From positions 124,001 through 188,000 of the forward strand of contig NZ_CP082293.1 in NCBI RefSeq assembly GCF_019880205.1: 64,000 nucleotides of DNA, read 5' to 3'. The notes beneath the pieces were generated by a model, which searched no databases, had not been told where the DNA came from, and saw only the letters and a program-made list of their open reading frames with translations. Source of the stretch: Pantoea alfalfae. GTDB taxonomy: Bacteria > Pseudomonadota > Gammaproteobacteria > Enterobacterales > Enterobacteriaceae. Numbering within the stretch: the stretch's first letter is position 1; every line of letters begins with the position of its first letter. This document shows, one piece after another, positions 8,623 to 17,894 of the stretch. A program made the position numbers and the translations under genes.

Positions 8623-11600
8623 CGTGCGCCTCCCGTCCGTGGAAGCAGCGATAGATCACCGGCAGCACCAGCAGGGTCAGCACCGTTGCAAATCCCAGAC
8701 CAAAAATAATCACCACCGCCATGCTCTGGAAGAAAACGTCGCGCAACAGCGGCAGCAGGCCCAGTACGGTAGTAAAGGCCGTCAGCAGGATAGGGCGGAG
8801 GCGCGACGTCGCCGCATCAATAATCGCGAGCTGCAACGGCTTCTCCTGCCGGAACAGCCGGATCTCCTCAATCAGCACGATCCCGTTGCGGAGCAACATC
8901 CCTGACAGGCTGAGCAGCCCGATCAGCGCCATAAAGCCAAAGGGAATACCGGTGATCAAAAAGCCACAGGTCACACCAATCATCGCCAGCGGCACGGTGA
9001 TCCAGATTGCGACGGCGTCACGCAGCGAGTTGAACATCAGCACGGTAATGATGAACATGGCCAGAAATCCTACCGGCAGCGAACTCAGCAGACCACTTTG
9101 TGCTTCTCGTGAGCTCTCAAGTTCGCCACCCCAATCCAGTCGATAGCCCGCCGGGAGTTTAAGCTGATCGATCTGCGGCTGAACCCGTGCTACTACCTGC
9201 GCGGACGTTAAGCCTGAGGCGGGATCGGGATCCGTCTGCACCGTCATCACGCGCGTACGGTCACGACGCATAATCAGCGGGTTCTCCCACTCCAGCCGGA
9301 AGTCAGAAATCACATTGCTCAGCGGCACAAAGTGCTGCAGGGCAGCGCTCCAGAGCTGAATGTTTTCGATGTGATCAACACTCTGCCGCTCTTCATCAGC
9401 CGGATAGAGCATCACCGGCATCAGCCGCGATCCGTCCCGGAAAATGCCCACGGCATCGCCGCTGAAATTCATTCTCAGCGCCTGATCGATATCGCGCTTA
9501 TCAATGCCCAGCTCCTGACCACGCAGTGCCGAATAGACCGGGCGGATCACTTTGCTGCGCTCCTGCCAGTCATTACGTACCGGGAACGTCGATCCATCCG
9601 CCAGAAAAATCGCATCCAGCTGGCTGCCGATGTGACGCAGCACTTCCGGATCCGGGCCGGTTACTCTCAGGGCAATCGCGCTGTCACTGGCGCTGCCAAA
9701 CTGAATGCGCTTGATGCGCTGATTCACCTGCGGGAAGTTCTGCTGAATATAATGCTCGGTCTTCAGCGCCAGTGCATCCAGCTGCCGGGCATCCTTAACC
9801 CGCACCATAATCTGTGCGAAGTTGCTGTACTGGCGCGCCGCGTCATAGGTCAGGGTAAAACGCAGTGCACCCTGACCCACTGTAGTCACCGTTGCCGTAA
9901 CAGCCGGATCCTGATTAATAAACCGGGCTATTTCCCCCGCAGTATCTGCGGTGTAGTGAATATCGGTGCCATAGGGCAGCCAGAGATCGGTAAAAAAGAC
10001 CGGCGTGCTGGATGAGGGGAAAAAGTTCTGCTTCACCAGAGTAAAGCCATACAGCGACAGTGCCAGCAGCGCGATCATCGTCGCCAGCGTGATCAAGCGA
10101 AAACGCAAAAGGCCGCCCAGCGCCTGGCGGTAGAGCCGAAAAACGATGCCCTGGTAAGGATCGGAGAGGTCAGTTTTGGCGGGCTTCGCTGCGCCACGAC
10201 GTTTCTCGCTCCAGTTAATAAATACCGGGGTCAGTGTCAGCGCGGTTACCCAGCTCAGCATCAGCGAAATCAGCAGCACCTGGAACAGCGATTTACAATA
10301 TTCGCCGGTTGAGTCCTGCGACAGGCCAATCGGTGCGAAGGCAAGTATCGCGATAATCGTGGCACCCAGCAGGGGCAGGGCTGTACGGCGTACCATGCGG
10401 GAAATCGCCTGCTGTAAAGGATGTCCGCGCTGATGATCGATCTTCACCCCTTCGACGACGACGATGGCATTATCCACCAGCATGCTGAGCGAAATAATCA
10501 GCGCGCCCAGCGATACCCGCTGCAGTTCCAGTTTAAACAGGTACATGATCAGTAGTGTGCCGAGCACGTTAAGTGCCAGTGATGCGGCAATCACCATGCC
10601 GCTGCGCAGGCCCATAAACAGCAGCAGCGTTCCCACTACAATTGCCAACGCCATCAGAAAGTTGAGGATAAAGCCATCAACAGACTGTTTCACCTCGTGC
10701 GCCTGATTGTAGAACACCTTCAGGCTGATCCCGGCGGGGGTATCCTGCTGATAGTGCGCTATCCGGGCGGAGAGCGCGTCGCCAACATCAATCACGTTGA
10801 CGCCAGGCGCAAACGAAATGCCGATTGCCAGTGCCGCTTCACCATCGGCAAAGTAGATATTGGCCGGGTTATCGGTCACGCCACGTGTCAGGGTGGCGAT
10901 ATCGCGCAGATGCACGTTCTGCGCGCTGCCCGCAGGCAGAATGGGCAGATTCGCCAGGTCGTCGAGTGTCTTTAGCTCGCCGGTAGGGTGAAAACGGATG
11001 GATTCGCTATCGACCCGCAGCGTGCCGGCACTGGCAACACTGTTATTCCGGTTCAGCAGATCGGCGATGCGCTGCGGCGTCATACCATAGGCGGTCATTT
11101 TGCTGGCGGAAAGGGCAATGCGGACCTCCTCCTGCTCAACGCCCGCTACCGCGACTTTCGCCACGCCCGGCACCAGTACGAGATCGCGCCGCAGCTGATC
11201 GGCATAGTTACGCAGTTCGCTGTTCGTAAAGTCTTTGCCGTGGATAACGAAGAAATAGCCATACACATCGCCGAAGTCGTCGTTCACCAGTGGAGCCTGC
11301 ACGCCTGGAGGAAACTGCCGGGCCGCATCGCCGACGCGGCGACGTAGCTCATCCCAGATTTGCGGCAGCTGATCGGCAAGATAGCGGGTGTGGATATTGA
11401 CGGTAATCTGCGACAAGCCGTTGCCTGAAATAGACGTGACATTGTCCAGTGATGGCAGGCGCTGCAGCGCATTCTCCAGCGGCAGGGTCACCTCTTCTTC
11501 GACCTGCTGGGCTGACGCGCCAGGATAGTGGGTGACAATCACCGCCGACTTGATGGTAAACAGCGGATCCTCAAGGCGGCCAATGTTCAGCAGGGCATAA

Positions 11601-11677
11601 ATGCCGCCCACGCCCAGCAGCAGAATAACCATCCAGATGCGAATGGGTTTATCAAGAAAGTGCTCCTGAATACGCAT
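8615..11677 (-). CDS. RND family efflux transporter permease
   Basis: A 1020-residue inner-membrane pump of the AcrB/HAE superfamily: a first helix, a large periplasmic loop beginning YPGASAQQVEEEVTLPLE, then a helix bundle, the second loop from about residue 540, and a final bundle. The proton-relay helix reads SMLVDNAIVVVEG, with one Asp followed by Asn in place of the Asp-Asp pair of AcrB. That is seen in several TriC/MexK-like pumps. It is translationally coupled (TAATG) to the adaptor gene upstream and overlaps the acyltransferase downstream. No outer-membrane factor gene is present here, so TolC of the host is the likely exit duct. Substrate is unknown. Confidence 0.92.
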   Translation of the reverse strand: MRIQEHFLDKPIRIWMVILLLGVGGIYALLNIGRLEDPLFTIKSAVIVTHYPGASAQQVEEEVTLPLENALQRLPSLDNVTSISGNGLSQITVNIHTRYLADQLPQIWDELRRRVGDAARQFPPGVQAPLVNDDFGDVYGYFFVIHGKDFTNSELRNYADQLRRDLVLVPGVAKVAVAGVEQEEVRIALSASKMTAYGMTPQRIADLLNRNNSVASAGTLRVDSESIRFHPTGELKTLDDLANLPILPAGSAQNVHLRDIATLTRGVTDNPANIYFADGEAALAIGISFAPGVNVIDVGDALSARIAHYQQDTPAGISLKVFYNQAHEVKQSVDGFILNFLMALAIVVGTLLLFMGLRSGMVIAASLALNVLGTLLIMYLFKLELQRVSLGALIISLSMLVDNAIVVVEGVKIDHQRGHPLQQAISRMVRRTALPLLGATIIAILAFAPIGLSQDSTGEYCKSLFQVLLISLMLSWVTALTLTPVFINWSEKRRGAAKPAKTDLSDPYQGIVFRLYRQALGGLLRFRLITLATMIALLALSLYGFTLVKQNFFPSSSTPVFFTDLWLPYGTDIHYTADTAGEIARFINQDPAVTATVTTVGQGALRFTLTYDAARQYSNFAQIMVRVKDARQLDALALKTEHYIQQNFPQVNQRIKRIQFGSASDSAIALRVTGPDPEVLRHIGSQLDAIFLADGSTFPVRNDWQERSKVIRPVYSALRGQELGIDKRDIDQALRMNFSGDAVGIFRDGSRLMPVMLYPADEERQSVDHIENIQLWSAALQHFVPLSNVISDFRLEWENPLIMRRDRTRVMTVQTDPDPASGLTSAQVVARVQPQIDQLKLPAGYRLDWGGELESSREAQSGLLSSLPVGFLAMFIITVLMFNSLRDAVAIWITVPLAMIGVTCGFLITGIPFGFMALIGLLSLSGMLLRNGIVLIEEIRLFRQEKPLQLAIIDAATSRLRPILLTAFTTVLGLLPLLRDVFFQSMAVVIIFGLGFATVLTLLVLPVIYRCFHGREAHGE

Positions 11678-12765
11678 TATAACCCCCGCTCACGCTGCCA
11701 GATGCGCACCGCTTCACCGTCACGCAGCTCACCCACACCGGCAGCAACAATGCGGTCGCCCGGCTGCAGCCCGCTGATAATTTCAATGCCCTGCGCGGTA
11801 AGACGACCTACTTCGACGGGGCGATCTTTAATGCGCAGAGCCTCGCCATCCTGCTCAACCAGCCAGACGTGCGGCTGATTAGTGGGGCTGCGATCGGGAT
11901 TGAACACCGCAGCCGCCGGTACCACCAGCCGCGGCTGCGCTGGGGCATTCGGCAGGTTATGCAGCTTAACGCGCACTGAGCCGCTAAGGCCGGCAACGCC
12001 AGGCAGATCATCGGGACGCAGCATGGTCAGCACCACCTGGTACGTCAGCGTGGCAGCGTCGGTCTGGCTGGTGTGCTCTTTATATTGCGCGTTGAAAAAG
12101 CGGCCTGGCAGGGCGTTAAACTGCACCTCCGGCTGATAGTGAATATTCTGGATGTCCAGGCTGGTAAAGAGGGTTTCAGGCAGCGTGAAGATAACATCGA
12201 GCAGATCGGCCCGGGTCAGCAGCGCAATCGGCTGTCCGGCGGCTACGACCTGATGATTACGCGCCTGTACTCTGGCAATCACCCCATCAAACGGCGCGCG
12301 CAGGGTCAGGAACTGTAACTCTTCCTGCGCGATTTTCAGTGCGGTAGCGGCGGCATCACGGTTAGCACGCTGCACATCCATTTCCGATTTTGAAACGGCG
12401 CTGCGCTGGGCCAGCGTGTTAAAGCGCTGAAATTGCCGCTCCGCCAGCTGTAGCGCGGTCTGACGATCGCGCACCCGTAGTGTCGCATCCGTGTCGTTCA
12501 GGGTGGCAATAATTTGACCCGCTTTCACGGGCATTCCGTCACGGATGTCGAGCTGTACCAGCTGGCCCGCCCTTTTGAAAGCCAGGTCGGTATTATCTCC
12601 AGCCTGAATACGGGCAGGAAATACCCGAATATTCTGCGCAATGTCCGGCTCAAGGGTAAAAACTTTTATTACGCGGGGTGGTGGCGCGTCCGGTTCTTTT
12701 TTTTCATCGCACGCTGTCATAAATAAGCAACAGAGAAAAACAGGAATAACCTTGCGTTTAATCAT
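11677..12765 (-). CDS. RND periplasmic adaptor lipoprotein
   Basis: A 362-residue membrane fusion protein. The signal sequence MIKRKVIPVFLCCLFMTAC ends in a lipobox (F-M-T-A-Cys19), so the mature protein is lipid-anchored to the inner membrane. The barrel-sandwich half motif VKAGQIIATLND, an alpha-hairpin with heptad-like repeats around residues 90-140, and the second lipoyl half LRAPFDGVIARVQARNHQVV follow in the expected order. It bridges the pump to an outer-membrane channel. AAGG lies seven bases before the ATG. First gene of the operon with the pump, sharing a one-base overlap. Confidence 0.92.
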   Translation of the reverse strand: MIKRKVIPVFLCCLFMTACDEKKEPDAPPPRVIKVFTLEPDIAQNIRVFPARIQAGDNTDLAFKRAGQLVQLDIRDGMPVKAGQIIATLNDTDATLRVRDRQTALQLAERQFQRFNTLAQRSAVSKSEMDVQRANRDAAATALKIAQEELQFLTLRAPFDGVIARVQARNHQVVAAGQPIALLTRADLLDVIFTLPETLFTSLDIQNIHYQPEVQFNALPGRFFNAQYKEHTSQTDAATLTYQVVLTMLRPDDLPGVAGLSGSVRVKLHNLPNAPAQPRLVVPAAAVFNPDRSPTNQPHVWLVEQDGEALRIKDRPVEVGRLTAQGIEIISGLQPGDRIVAAGVGELRDGEAVRIWQRERGL

Positions 12766-12916
12766 TTTATTCGCCTTAACATCAGCTATTTCACTGCGGT
12801 TTAATAAGCGTTAAGGCGTCATTAGCCTGGTGCTTATCGCCACCGGGATAAAAATATTTTTTAATATTCGTAATCTTATTTTAACGAGACGGCAGGGCCG
12901 CTTCGCCTGGATCGGG

Positions 12917-13027
12917 TTACGCTGCCATATGAGAGACCACCAGCCAGGTCAGTAAGCCGACTAATGTGGTTGCGGTGACCGCGAGAATAACGAAACCGCA
13001 AAGCATGATAATGCTCTGTTTTTTCAT
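12917..13027 (-). CDS. Single-helix membrane microprotein (36 aa)
   Basis: A 36-codon frame starting MKKQSIIMLCGFVILAV and ending LVVSHMAA. After two lysines it is one continuous hydrophobic helix of about 27 residues, so it should insert in the inner membrane. AAAGGAAA sits about seven bases before the ATG, a good ribosome site. It is divergent from the P-type ATPase gene 250 bp away and downstream of nothing else on its strand, so it has its own promoter. I do not recognise a family. Small single-span proteins often modulate P-type ATPases or transporters; that role here is inference. Confidence 0.6.
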   Translation of the reverse strand: MKKQSIIMLCGFVILAVTATTLVGLLTWLVVSHMAA

Positions 13028-13279
13028 CAGAGTTTCCTTTTGCGAGCCAGAGTACAAGCCGAAGCACACTGCATCAGCATACTTAAACCTTACCTAAACA
13101 AAAACAACGTTGTTATTCTCATAATATAGGTTAGATTTAATTTAGCCATTTTATGTTATTCATCAGACGTTTCTTACCTAAATATGATATCGGTCATTAC
13201 CGGCGGGAGCGGCTCCCCGCAAAATGCATGTCTTTTAATTGCGCCTTTAATTCATCGCTAAATGGCACGAGGTTTATAT

Positions 13280-16009
13280 ATGCTAAATAATGATAAGCAG
13301 GATAAAGCGTTAGCTTTATCTGAGCGCCCCTGGTATCAGCGTAGTGTAGTCGAGATATTTTCTGACCTGCAAAGCTCTCCAGCAGGATTATCGACTGCTG
13401 ACGCACAGGAACGTCTGCATAAACAGGGGCCAAACGCGCTGCCGCAAAAAGCGGATAAATCAGCGCTGCTCAAATTTATCGCCCATTTTAAAGATGTGCT
13501 GATTTATATTCTGCTGGCCGCAGCGGTGATCACCGCGCTTATGGGCCACTGGGTTGATACCTTTGTCATTATCGGCGTGGCCGTTATCAATGCCCTAATC
13601 GGCTTTATTCAGGAGAGCAATGCCGAGAAATCGCTGAAAAGCATTCAGAACATGCTCGCCAGTGAAGCGATGCTGGTGCGGGACGGCAAACAGGTCACCG
13701 TCGCAACACGCGATATTGTGGTCGGTGACGTGGTGATGTTACGACCCGGCGACAAAATCCCGGCTGACCTGAGACTGTTTGAAGTTAATAACCTGCGGGT
13801 TGAAGAGGCGATACTTACCGGCGAATCAACGGTGGTGTCGAAGAAAATCGACACGCTGAGCGGTGAAAAATCGCTGGGGGACCGTCTGAATCTGGCGTTT
13901 TCGGGCACCACAGTCAGTTCCGGCACCGCCTCAGGTGTGGTCATCGCCAGTGGGGGTGACACGGAACTGGGCCATATCAACGAAATGATCAGCGGCATAA
14001 AAGAGGCTAAAACCCCGCTGCTGGTGCAGATTGACAAACTGGGTAAAGCGATCTTTTTCATCATCCTGCTGATGATGGTCGCTCTGTTTATCTTCGGTTA
14101 CCTGCTGCGTGACATTCCATTGGGTGAGCTGTCTCTTTCCGTGATCAGCCTGGCGGTTGCGGCCGTGCCGGAAGGTCTTCCCGCTATCATCTCCATCATC
14201 CTGTCGCTGGGCGTGCAGTCGATGGCGCGCACTAAAGCGATTATCCGTAAGCTGCCGACTGTCGAAACACTGGGCGCGATGTCCGTGATCTGTTCCGATA
14301 AAACCGGCACGCTCACCATGAATGAGATGACGGTGAAAGCCGTAGTGCTGGCGAAGAGCCGCTGGCGCGTCAGCGGAAACAGCTATGAACCCAAAGGGGA
14401 GATTGTTGCTGAGCAGGGCGACGCAAGTGGACTCTCTGCGGCCCAGGATCCGCTGTTTCAGCAGTTCCTGCATGCGGTAGACACCTGTAATGAAAGCCAG
14501 CTGCGTCAGGAAAGTCAGGGTCACTGGACGATTGTTGGCGGCCCGACTGAAGGCGCGCTGAAGGTGCTGGCGGCGAAGGGCCAGACGACACCTCAGCCGG
14601 TTGAGGTGGTGAGCAAGCTGCCGTTCGATTCCCTCTATAAATATATGGCGGTCAGTTGTGTTGCCAGCGGCGAATCTTATGTGCTGCTGACCGGTGCGCC
14701 AGATGTACTGCTGACGCTGTGTCAGCAGCAGCAAACACCGGAGGGCGCCGAGCCGATTGATCGCGCTTACTGGGATGCCGCCATCACCACTTACGCCAGC
14801 GAAGGGCTGCGCACCGTAGCCGCCGCCTGGAAGCGAACATCTGCACCCGTTACCGCGCTGGACCATGCCGATCTGAAAAGTGACATGGTGCTGCTGGGTC
14901 TTGCCTGCATGATGGATCCCCCACGCCCGGAAGCGATTGCCGCCATCGACGAGTGTCAGAAAGCGGGTATTCGCGTCAAAATGATCACCGGCGACCATCA
15001 GGAAACCGCGATGGCGATTGGTCAGATGCTGGGTATTGGCAACAGTCAGGCCGCCATCACCGGCTACCAGCTTGAACACATGAGCGATGCCGAACTGGCC
15101 GACGCCGCAAAAACCTATGACATCTTCGCCCGAACCAGCCCGGAACATAAACTGCGTCTGGTGAAAGCGCTGGAAGCGAGCGGTGAGATCGTCGGCATGA
15201 CCGGCGACGGTGTGAATGACGCACCGGCGCTGAAACAGGCCAACGTCGGCATTGCGATGGGCATCAAAGGCACCGAGGTGACAAAAGAGGCGGCCGATAT
15301 GATTCTGGCCGACGATAACTTCGCCACTATCGCTGCGGCGGTGAAAGAAGGACGTCGCGTTTACGACAACCTCAGGAAAACCATTCTGTTTATCATGCCA
15401 ACAAACCTGGCGCAGGGCCTGCTGATTATTATCGCGATTCTGATGGGCAATCTGCTGCCGTTGACTCCGGTACAGATCCTGTGGATGAACATGGCGACGT
15501 CGGCCACGCTGTCGTTTGGTCTGGCGTTTGAACCTGCTGAAGCCAATGCGATGCGCCGGCCACCGCGTAATGTGAAAGCGCATGTAATGAATGCTTATGC
15601 TATCTGGCGCGTGGTGTTTGTCGGCCTGCTAATCTCCATCAGTGCCTTTGTGCTGGAGGCCTGGCTGCAACCGCGCGGCTACAGCGCTGAGTTTATCCGC
15701 ACCGTCCTCCTGCAGATGCTGGTCACCGCGCAGTGGGCTTACATGCTTAACTGCCGTAATTCTGATGGCTTCTCACTGGATCGCGGTCTGCTGAAAAACC
15801 GCGGAATCTGGCTGGTGACGCTGGTACTGATTGTTCTTCAGGCGATCATTATCTATGTGCCATTAATGAATACGCTGTTTGGTACGCGCCCACTGCCAAT
15901 TAACTACTGGCTGATTTCGCTAATTGTCAGCATCGCGATCTTCATTGTGGTTGAGATTGAGAAACGCCTCACCCGCGCATGGCGGGTGAAGACGGCGTCA
16001 CTGAGTTAA
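13280..16009 (+). CDS. P2-type cation-transporting ATPase with altered ion site
   Basis: A 909-residue P-type ATPase in the SERCA/PMR1-like class. Visible are the N-terminal cation-ATPase domain (GLSTADAQERL), the actuator motif LTGES, helix 4 PEGLP with Glu298, the phosphorylation site DKTGTLT with Asp340, the ATP-binding domain, and the hinge MTGDGVNDAPAL. Six C-terminal helices follow. In helix 6 the sequence is WMNMATSAT: Asn737 and Thr740 are kept, but Ser741 replaces the Asp that ligates Ca2+ in SERCA, so the ion is uncertain. I choose ATG 13280, with GAGG seven bases upstream, over ATG 13262. The 3' end overlaps a convergent permease by 12 bp. Confidence 0.9.
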   Translation: MLNNDKQDKALALSERPWYQRSVVEIFSDLQSSPAGLSTADAQERLHKQGPNALPQKADKSALLKFIAHFKDVLIYILLAAAVITALMGHWVDTFVIIGVAVINALIGFIQESNAEKSLKSIQNMLASEAMLVRDGKQVTVATRDIVVGDVVMLRPGDKIPADLRLFEVNNLRVEEAILTGESTVVSKKIDTLSGEKSLGDRLNLAFSGTTVSSGTASGVVIASGGDTELGHINEMISGIKEAKTPLLVQIDKLGKAIFFIILLMMVALFIFGYLLRDIPLGELSLSVISLAVAAVPEGLPAIISIILSLGVQSMARTKAIIRKLPTVETLGAMSVICSDKTGTLTMNEMTVKAVVLAKSRWRVSGNSYEPKGEIVAEQGDASGLSAAQDPLFQQFLHAVDTCNESQLRQESQGHWTIVGGPTEGALKVLAAKGQTTPQPVEVVSKLPFDSLYKYMAVSCVASGESYVLLTGAPDVLLTLCQQQQTPEGAEPIDRAYWDAAITTYASEGLRTVAAAWKRTSAPVTALDHADLKSDMVLLGLACMMDPPRPEAIAAIDECQKAGIRVKMITGDHQETAMAIGQMLGIGNSQAAITGYQLEHMSDAELADAAKTYDIFARTSPEHKLRLVKALEASGEIVGMTGDGVNDAPALKQANVGIAMGIKGTEVTKEAADMILADDNFATIAAAVKEGRRVYDNLRKTILFIMPTNLAQGLLIIIAILMGNLLPLTPVQILWMNMATSATLSFGLAFEPAEANAMRRPPRNVKAHVMNAYAIWRVVFVGLLISISAFVLEAWLQPRGYSAEFIRTVLLQMLVTAQWAYMLNCRNSDGFSLDRGLLKNRGIWLVTLVLIVLQAIIIYVPLMNTLFGTRPLPINYWLISLIVSIAIFIVVEIEKRLTRAWRVKTASLS

Positions 16010-17029
16010 CTCTGACTCCGGGTCCTGCTGCGGATTGCTCGCCAGCAGGACCTTCTTAATCAGATAGGTCAGAGGAATAGCCAGTATCCCGCCCGTAATC
16101 CCCAGTAATGCCTGCCAGAAGAGAAACGCCAGCAGCTGTGTGGTGAGCGCCAGATTGAGTCGTTTACCAATCAGCAGAGGTTCAATCACCGAACTCAGGC
16201 AGAGGTTCAGCACCATAAAGAAGCCTGAGACCGCCAGCGCAACCTGTAAATCAAACATGATGTAGCTCTGGATCACTGGCGGAATTGCGGCCAGGAAAGA
16301 ACCCAGCACCGGCACGTAGTTAAAAATAAACATTAACACGCCCCAGAAAAAGGCAAACTTCAGTCCGATCAGGTGTGCACCTAAACCCACGATGATCCCG
16401 CCAAGAATACTGGTCAATGTTTTCACCCTGGCATAAACAATAACGCTCTCAATTCCCTCCTGCAGCGCCAGATAAAAGGCCTGATTTTTTCCGCTGACCC
16501 GCTGCTGAAGCGCCGCTTTCAGCAGCGGCATCTCATAGAGCATGAACAGCAGCATCAGGAACACCATGATCCACCAGGAGATGACGCCGGGAATTTGCGT
16601 CAGAAATGCAGTGACGATGCGCACTATTGCCCCCGCATCCACAAAGGTCAGCAACTGGTCGGGCGTCATACCGATATCGAGCCGGGCAAAGGCCAGCGTC
16701 AGCTGTTCAAGCCGGGCCGCCAGCAGCACGGGCGCCTGGCGGCTGAGCTGCATCAAATCGGGGGTCAGCACGGTTAACTTGAGGATAGTGACCACCATGA
16801 TCAACAGCATCAGCATAATCATCAGTAGTGACGAGACGATGCGCGGTATGCGTTTGTTTTCCAGCCGGGTAATCAGGGGATCAAGCATGATGGCCAGTAA
16901 CATCGCCAGCAGAACCTGATTGATCAGCGGTGCTGCCAGATAAAGGCCGGTGAGAATAATGGTCAGACAGGCGAGGATAAACAGCACGCGTGCCAGTGGC
17001 GGCCAGAGGGTGAACCAGCTCATTCCCAT
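15998..17029 (-). CDS. AI-2E family permease (PerM/TqsA-like)
   Basis: A 343-residue inner-membrane protein with the family layout: an N-terminal helix pair, a short cytoplasmic segment rich in Leu and Met, then a C-terminal bundle with IPGVISWWIMVFLMLLFMLYE, GLKFAFFWGVLMFIFNYVPVLGS and the PLLIGKRLNL motif. Members have been linked to autoinducer-2 export or to sodium/proton exchange; function cannot be assigned here. AAGGAG lies seven bases before ATG 17029. It is convergent with and overlaps the P-type ATPase. Confidence 0.88.
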   Translation of the reverse strand: MGMSWFTLWPPLARVLFILACLTIILTGLYLAAPLINQVLLAMLLAIMLDPLITRLENKRIPRIVSSLLMIMLMLLIMVVTILKLTVLTPDLMQLSRQAPVLLAARLEQLTLAFARLDIGMTPDQLLTFVDAGAIVRIVTAFLTQIPGVISWWIMVFLMLLFMLYEMPLLKAALQQRVSGKNQAFYLALQEGIESVIVYARVKTLTSILGGIIVGLGAHLIGLKFAFFWGVLMFIFNYVPVLGSFLAAIPPVIQSYIMFDLQVALAVSGFFMVLNLCLSSVIEPLLIGKRLNLALTTQLLAFLFWQALLGITGGILAIPLTYLIKKVLLASNPQQDPESELTQ

Positions 17030-17211
17030 GATTGGGCTCCTTCAGCAAAGATAAGCTGCAGTATAGATGAGGCTTAAGCTTCAGTGCCTTGCGTCAGGTC
17101 AGAGGGGGGAGGGGCTGGAGAAAGGTTATGAAATGCGTATCAGCGTCATAATGCATTGTTTAGCTGCTGGGAAAAAGATTTTCATTGCGGGACAAATCAG
17201 TCTATCTTAAA

Positions 17212-17227
17212 GGAAATGATCATTCTC
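17212..17227. promoter_or_regulatory. TetR operator, upstream copy
   Basis: GGAAATGATCATTCTC is a near-perfect dyad centred on GATC. A related copy sits before the next gene (17861), so both probably bind the TetR encoded between them. It lies in front of the chosen TetR start. Confidence 0.62.
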
Positions 17228-17241
17228 TAATGGTGTTTGCG

Positions 17242-17844
17242 ATGAACGATAACCGTTTTAAAGAGCGGGGACGACCGCGGGCGTTTGATACCGATGCGGC
17301 ACTGGACAGCGCAATGCTGGTATTCCGGCAAAAGGGCTATCACGCCACCTCGATAGGCGATTTGGGCCAGGCAATGCAACTCACTACCGGCAGCATCTAT
17401 AAAGCTTTTACCGACAAGCGCACGCTGTTTGCAAGCGTCTTTGCTCGCTATCTCTCAAAGCGTAACAGCAGTTTAGCCGCGCGGCTGGCGCAATGTGAAA
17501 ATGGCCGTGAGAAACTGGCGGCGCTACTCAATTTTTATGTGGATTCAGTGCGCGATGTCGAAGGTGAGCGCGGCTGTCTGGTCGCTGTCAGCGCCGTGGA
17601 GCTGCAAACTCTGGATGAGGAACTTGCCGGAGCCGTCAGCGCGGCGCTAATACGCAACCAGCAGAATCTGCAGCAGATAATCAGCCTGGGTCAGCAGGAT
17701 GGTTCGATCAATCCCGCACTGGACAGAGAGGCCACCGCTTCGTTAATGCTTTGCATCGTGCTGGGGATGCGGGTAGCCGGTAAAGTTGCTGCGACCCGGC
17801 CCGATGCAAGCATCATCCCCCTGGCGCTGAAATTACTCGACTAA
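17242..17844 (+). CDS. TetR family repressor of the adjacent hydrolase gene
   Basis: About 200 residues with an N-terminal helix-turn-helix (RGRPRAFDTDAALDSAMLVF, then TSIGDLGQAMQLTTGSIYKAFTDKRTLF) and a C-terminal ligand domain. This subtype, with TGSIYKAF and ERGCLVAVSAVE, resembles the AcuR/YxaF-like branch. The frame opens at 17185, but that start would place the operator inside the coding region. ATG 17242 has TGGTG six bases before it; ATG 17230 is an alternative. Related dyads precede this gene and the hydrolase, so the pair is likely an autoregulated operon with an aldehyde, ester or epoxide-like inducer (inference). Confidence 0.85.
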   Translation: MNDNRFKERGRPRAFDTDAALDSAMLVFRQKGYHATSIGDLGQAMQLTTGSIYKAFTDKRTLFASVFARYLSKRNSSLAARLAQCENGREKLAALLNFYVDSVRDVEGERGCLVAVSAVELQTLDEELAGAVSAALIRNQQNLQQIISLGQQDGSINPALDREATASLMLCIVLGMRVAGKVAATRPDASIIPLALKLLD

Positions 17845-17860
17845 ATTTTTTATTCATTAA

Positions 17861-17876
17861 GGAAGTGATCGTTTCC
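17861..17876. promoter_or_regulatory. TetR operator, downstream copy
   Basis: GGAAGTGATCGTTTCC, with AA and TT extending the symmetry, lies in the 50-bp gap between the TetR and the hydrolase genes. It repeats the GGAA-N2-GATC-N2-TTCC plan of the site at 17212. Confidence 0.62.
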
Positions 17877-17894
17877 TTATTTTCCGGAGGTTTT

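Noticed and set aside
13195..13262. Possible Mn- or Mg-sensing riboswitch before the P-type ATPase
   Set aside because: Only a small GC hairpin near 13200-13220 is visible; none of the conserved yybP-ykoY or mgtA leader features are recognisable.
13931..15583. 550-codon frame opposite the P-type ATPase
   Set aside because: Antisense shadow of a strongly conserved gene; its protein is rich in His/Arg/Gln as expected of such shadows.
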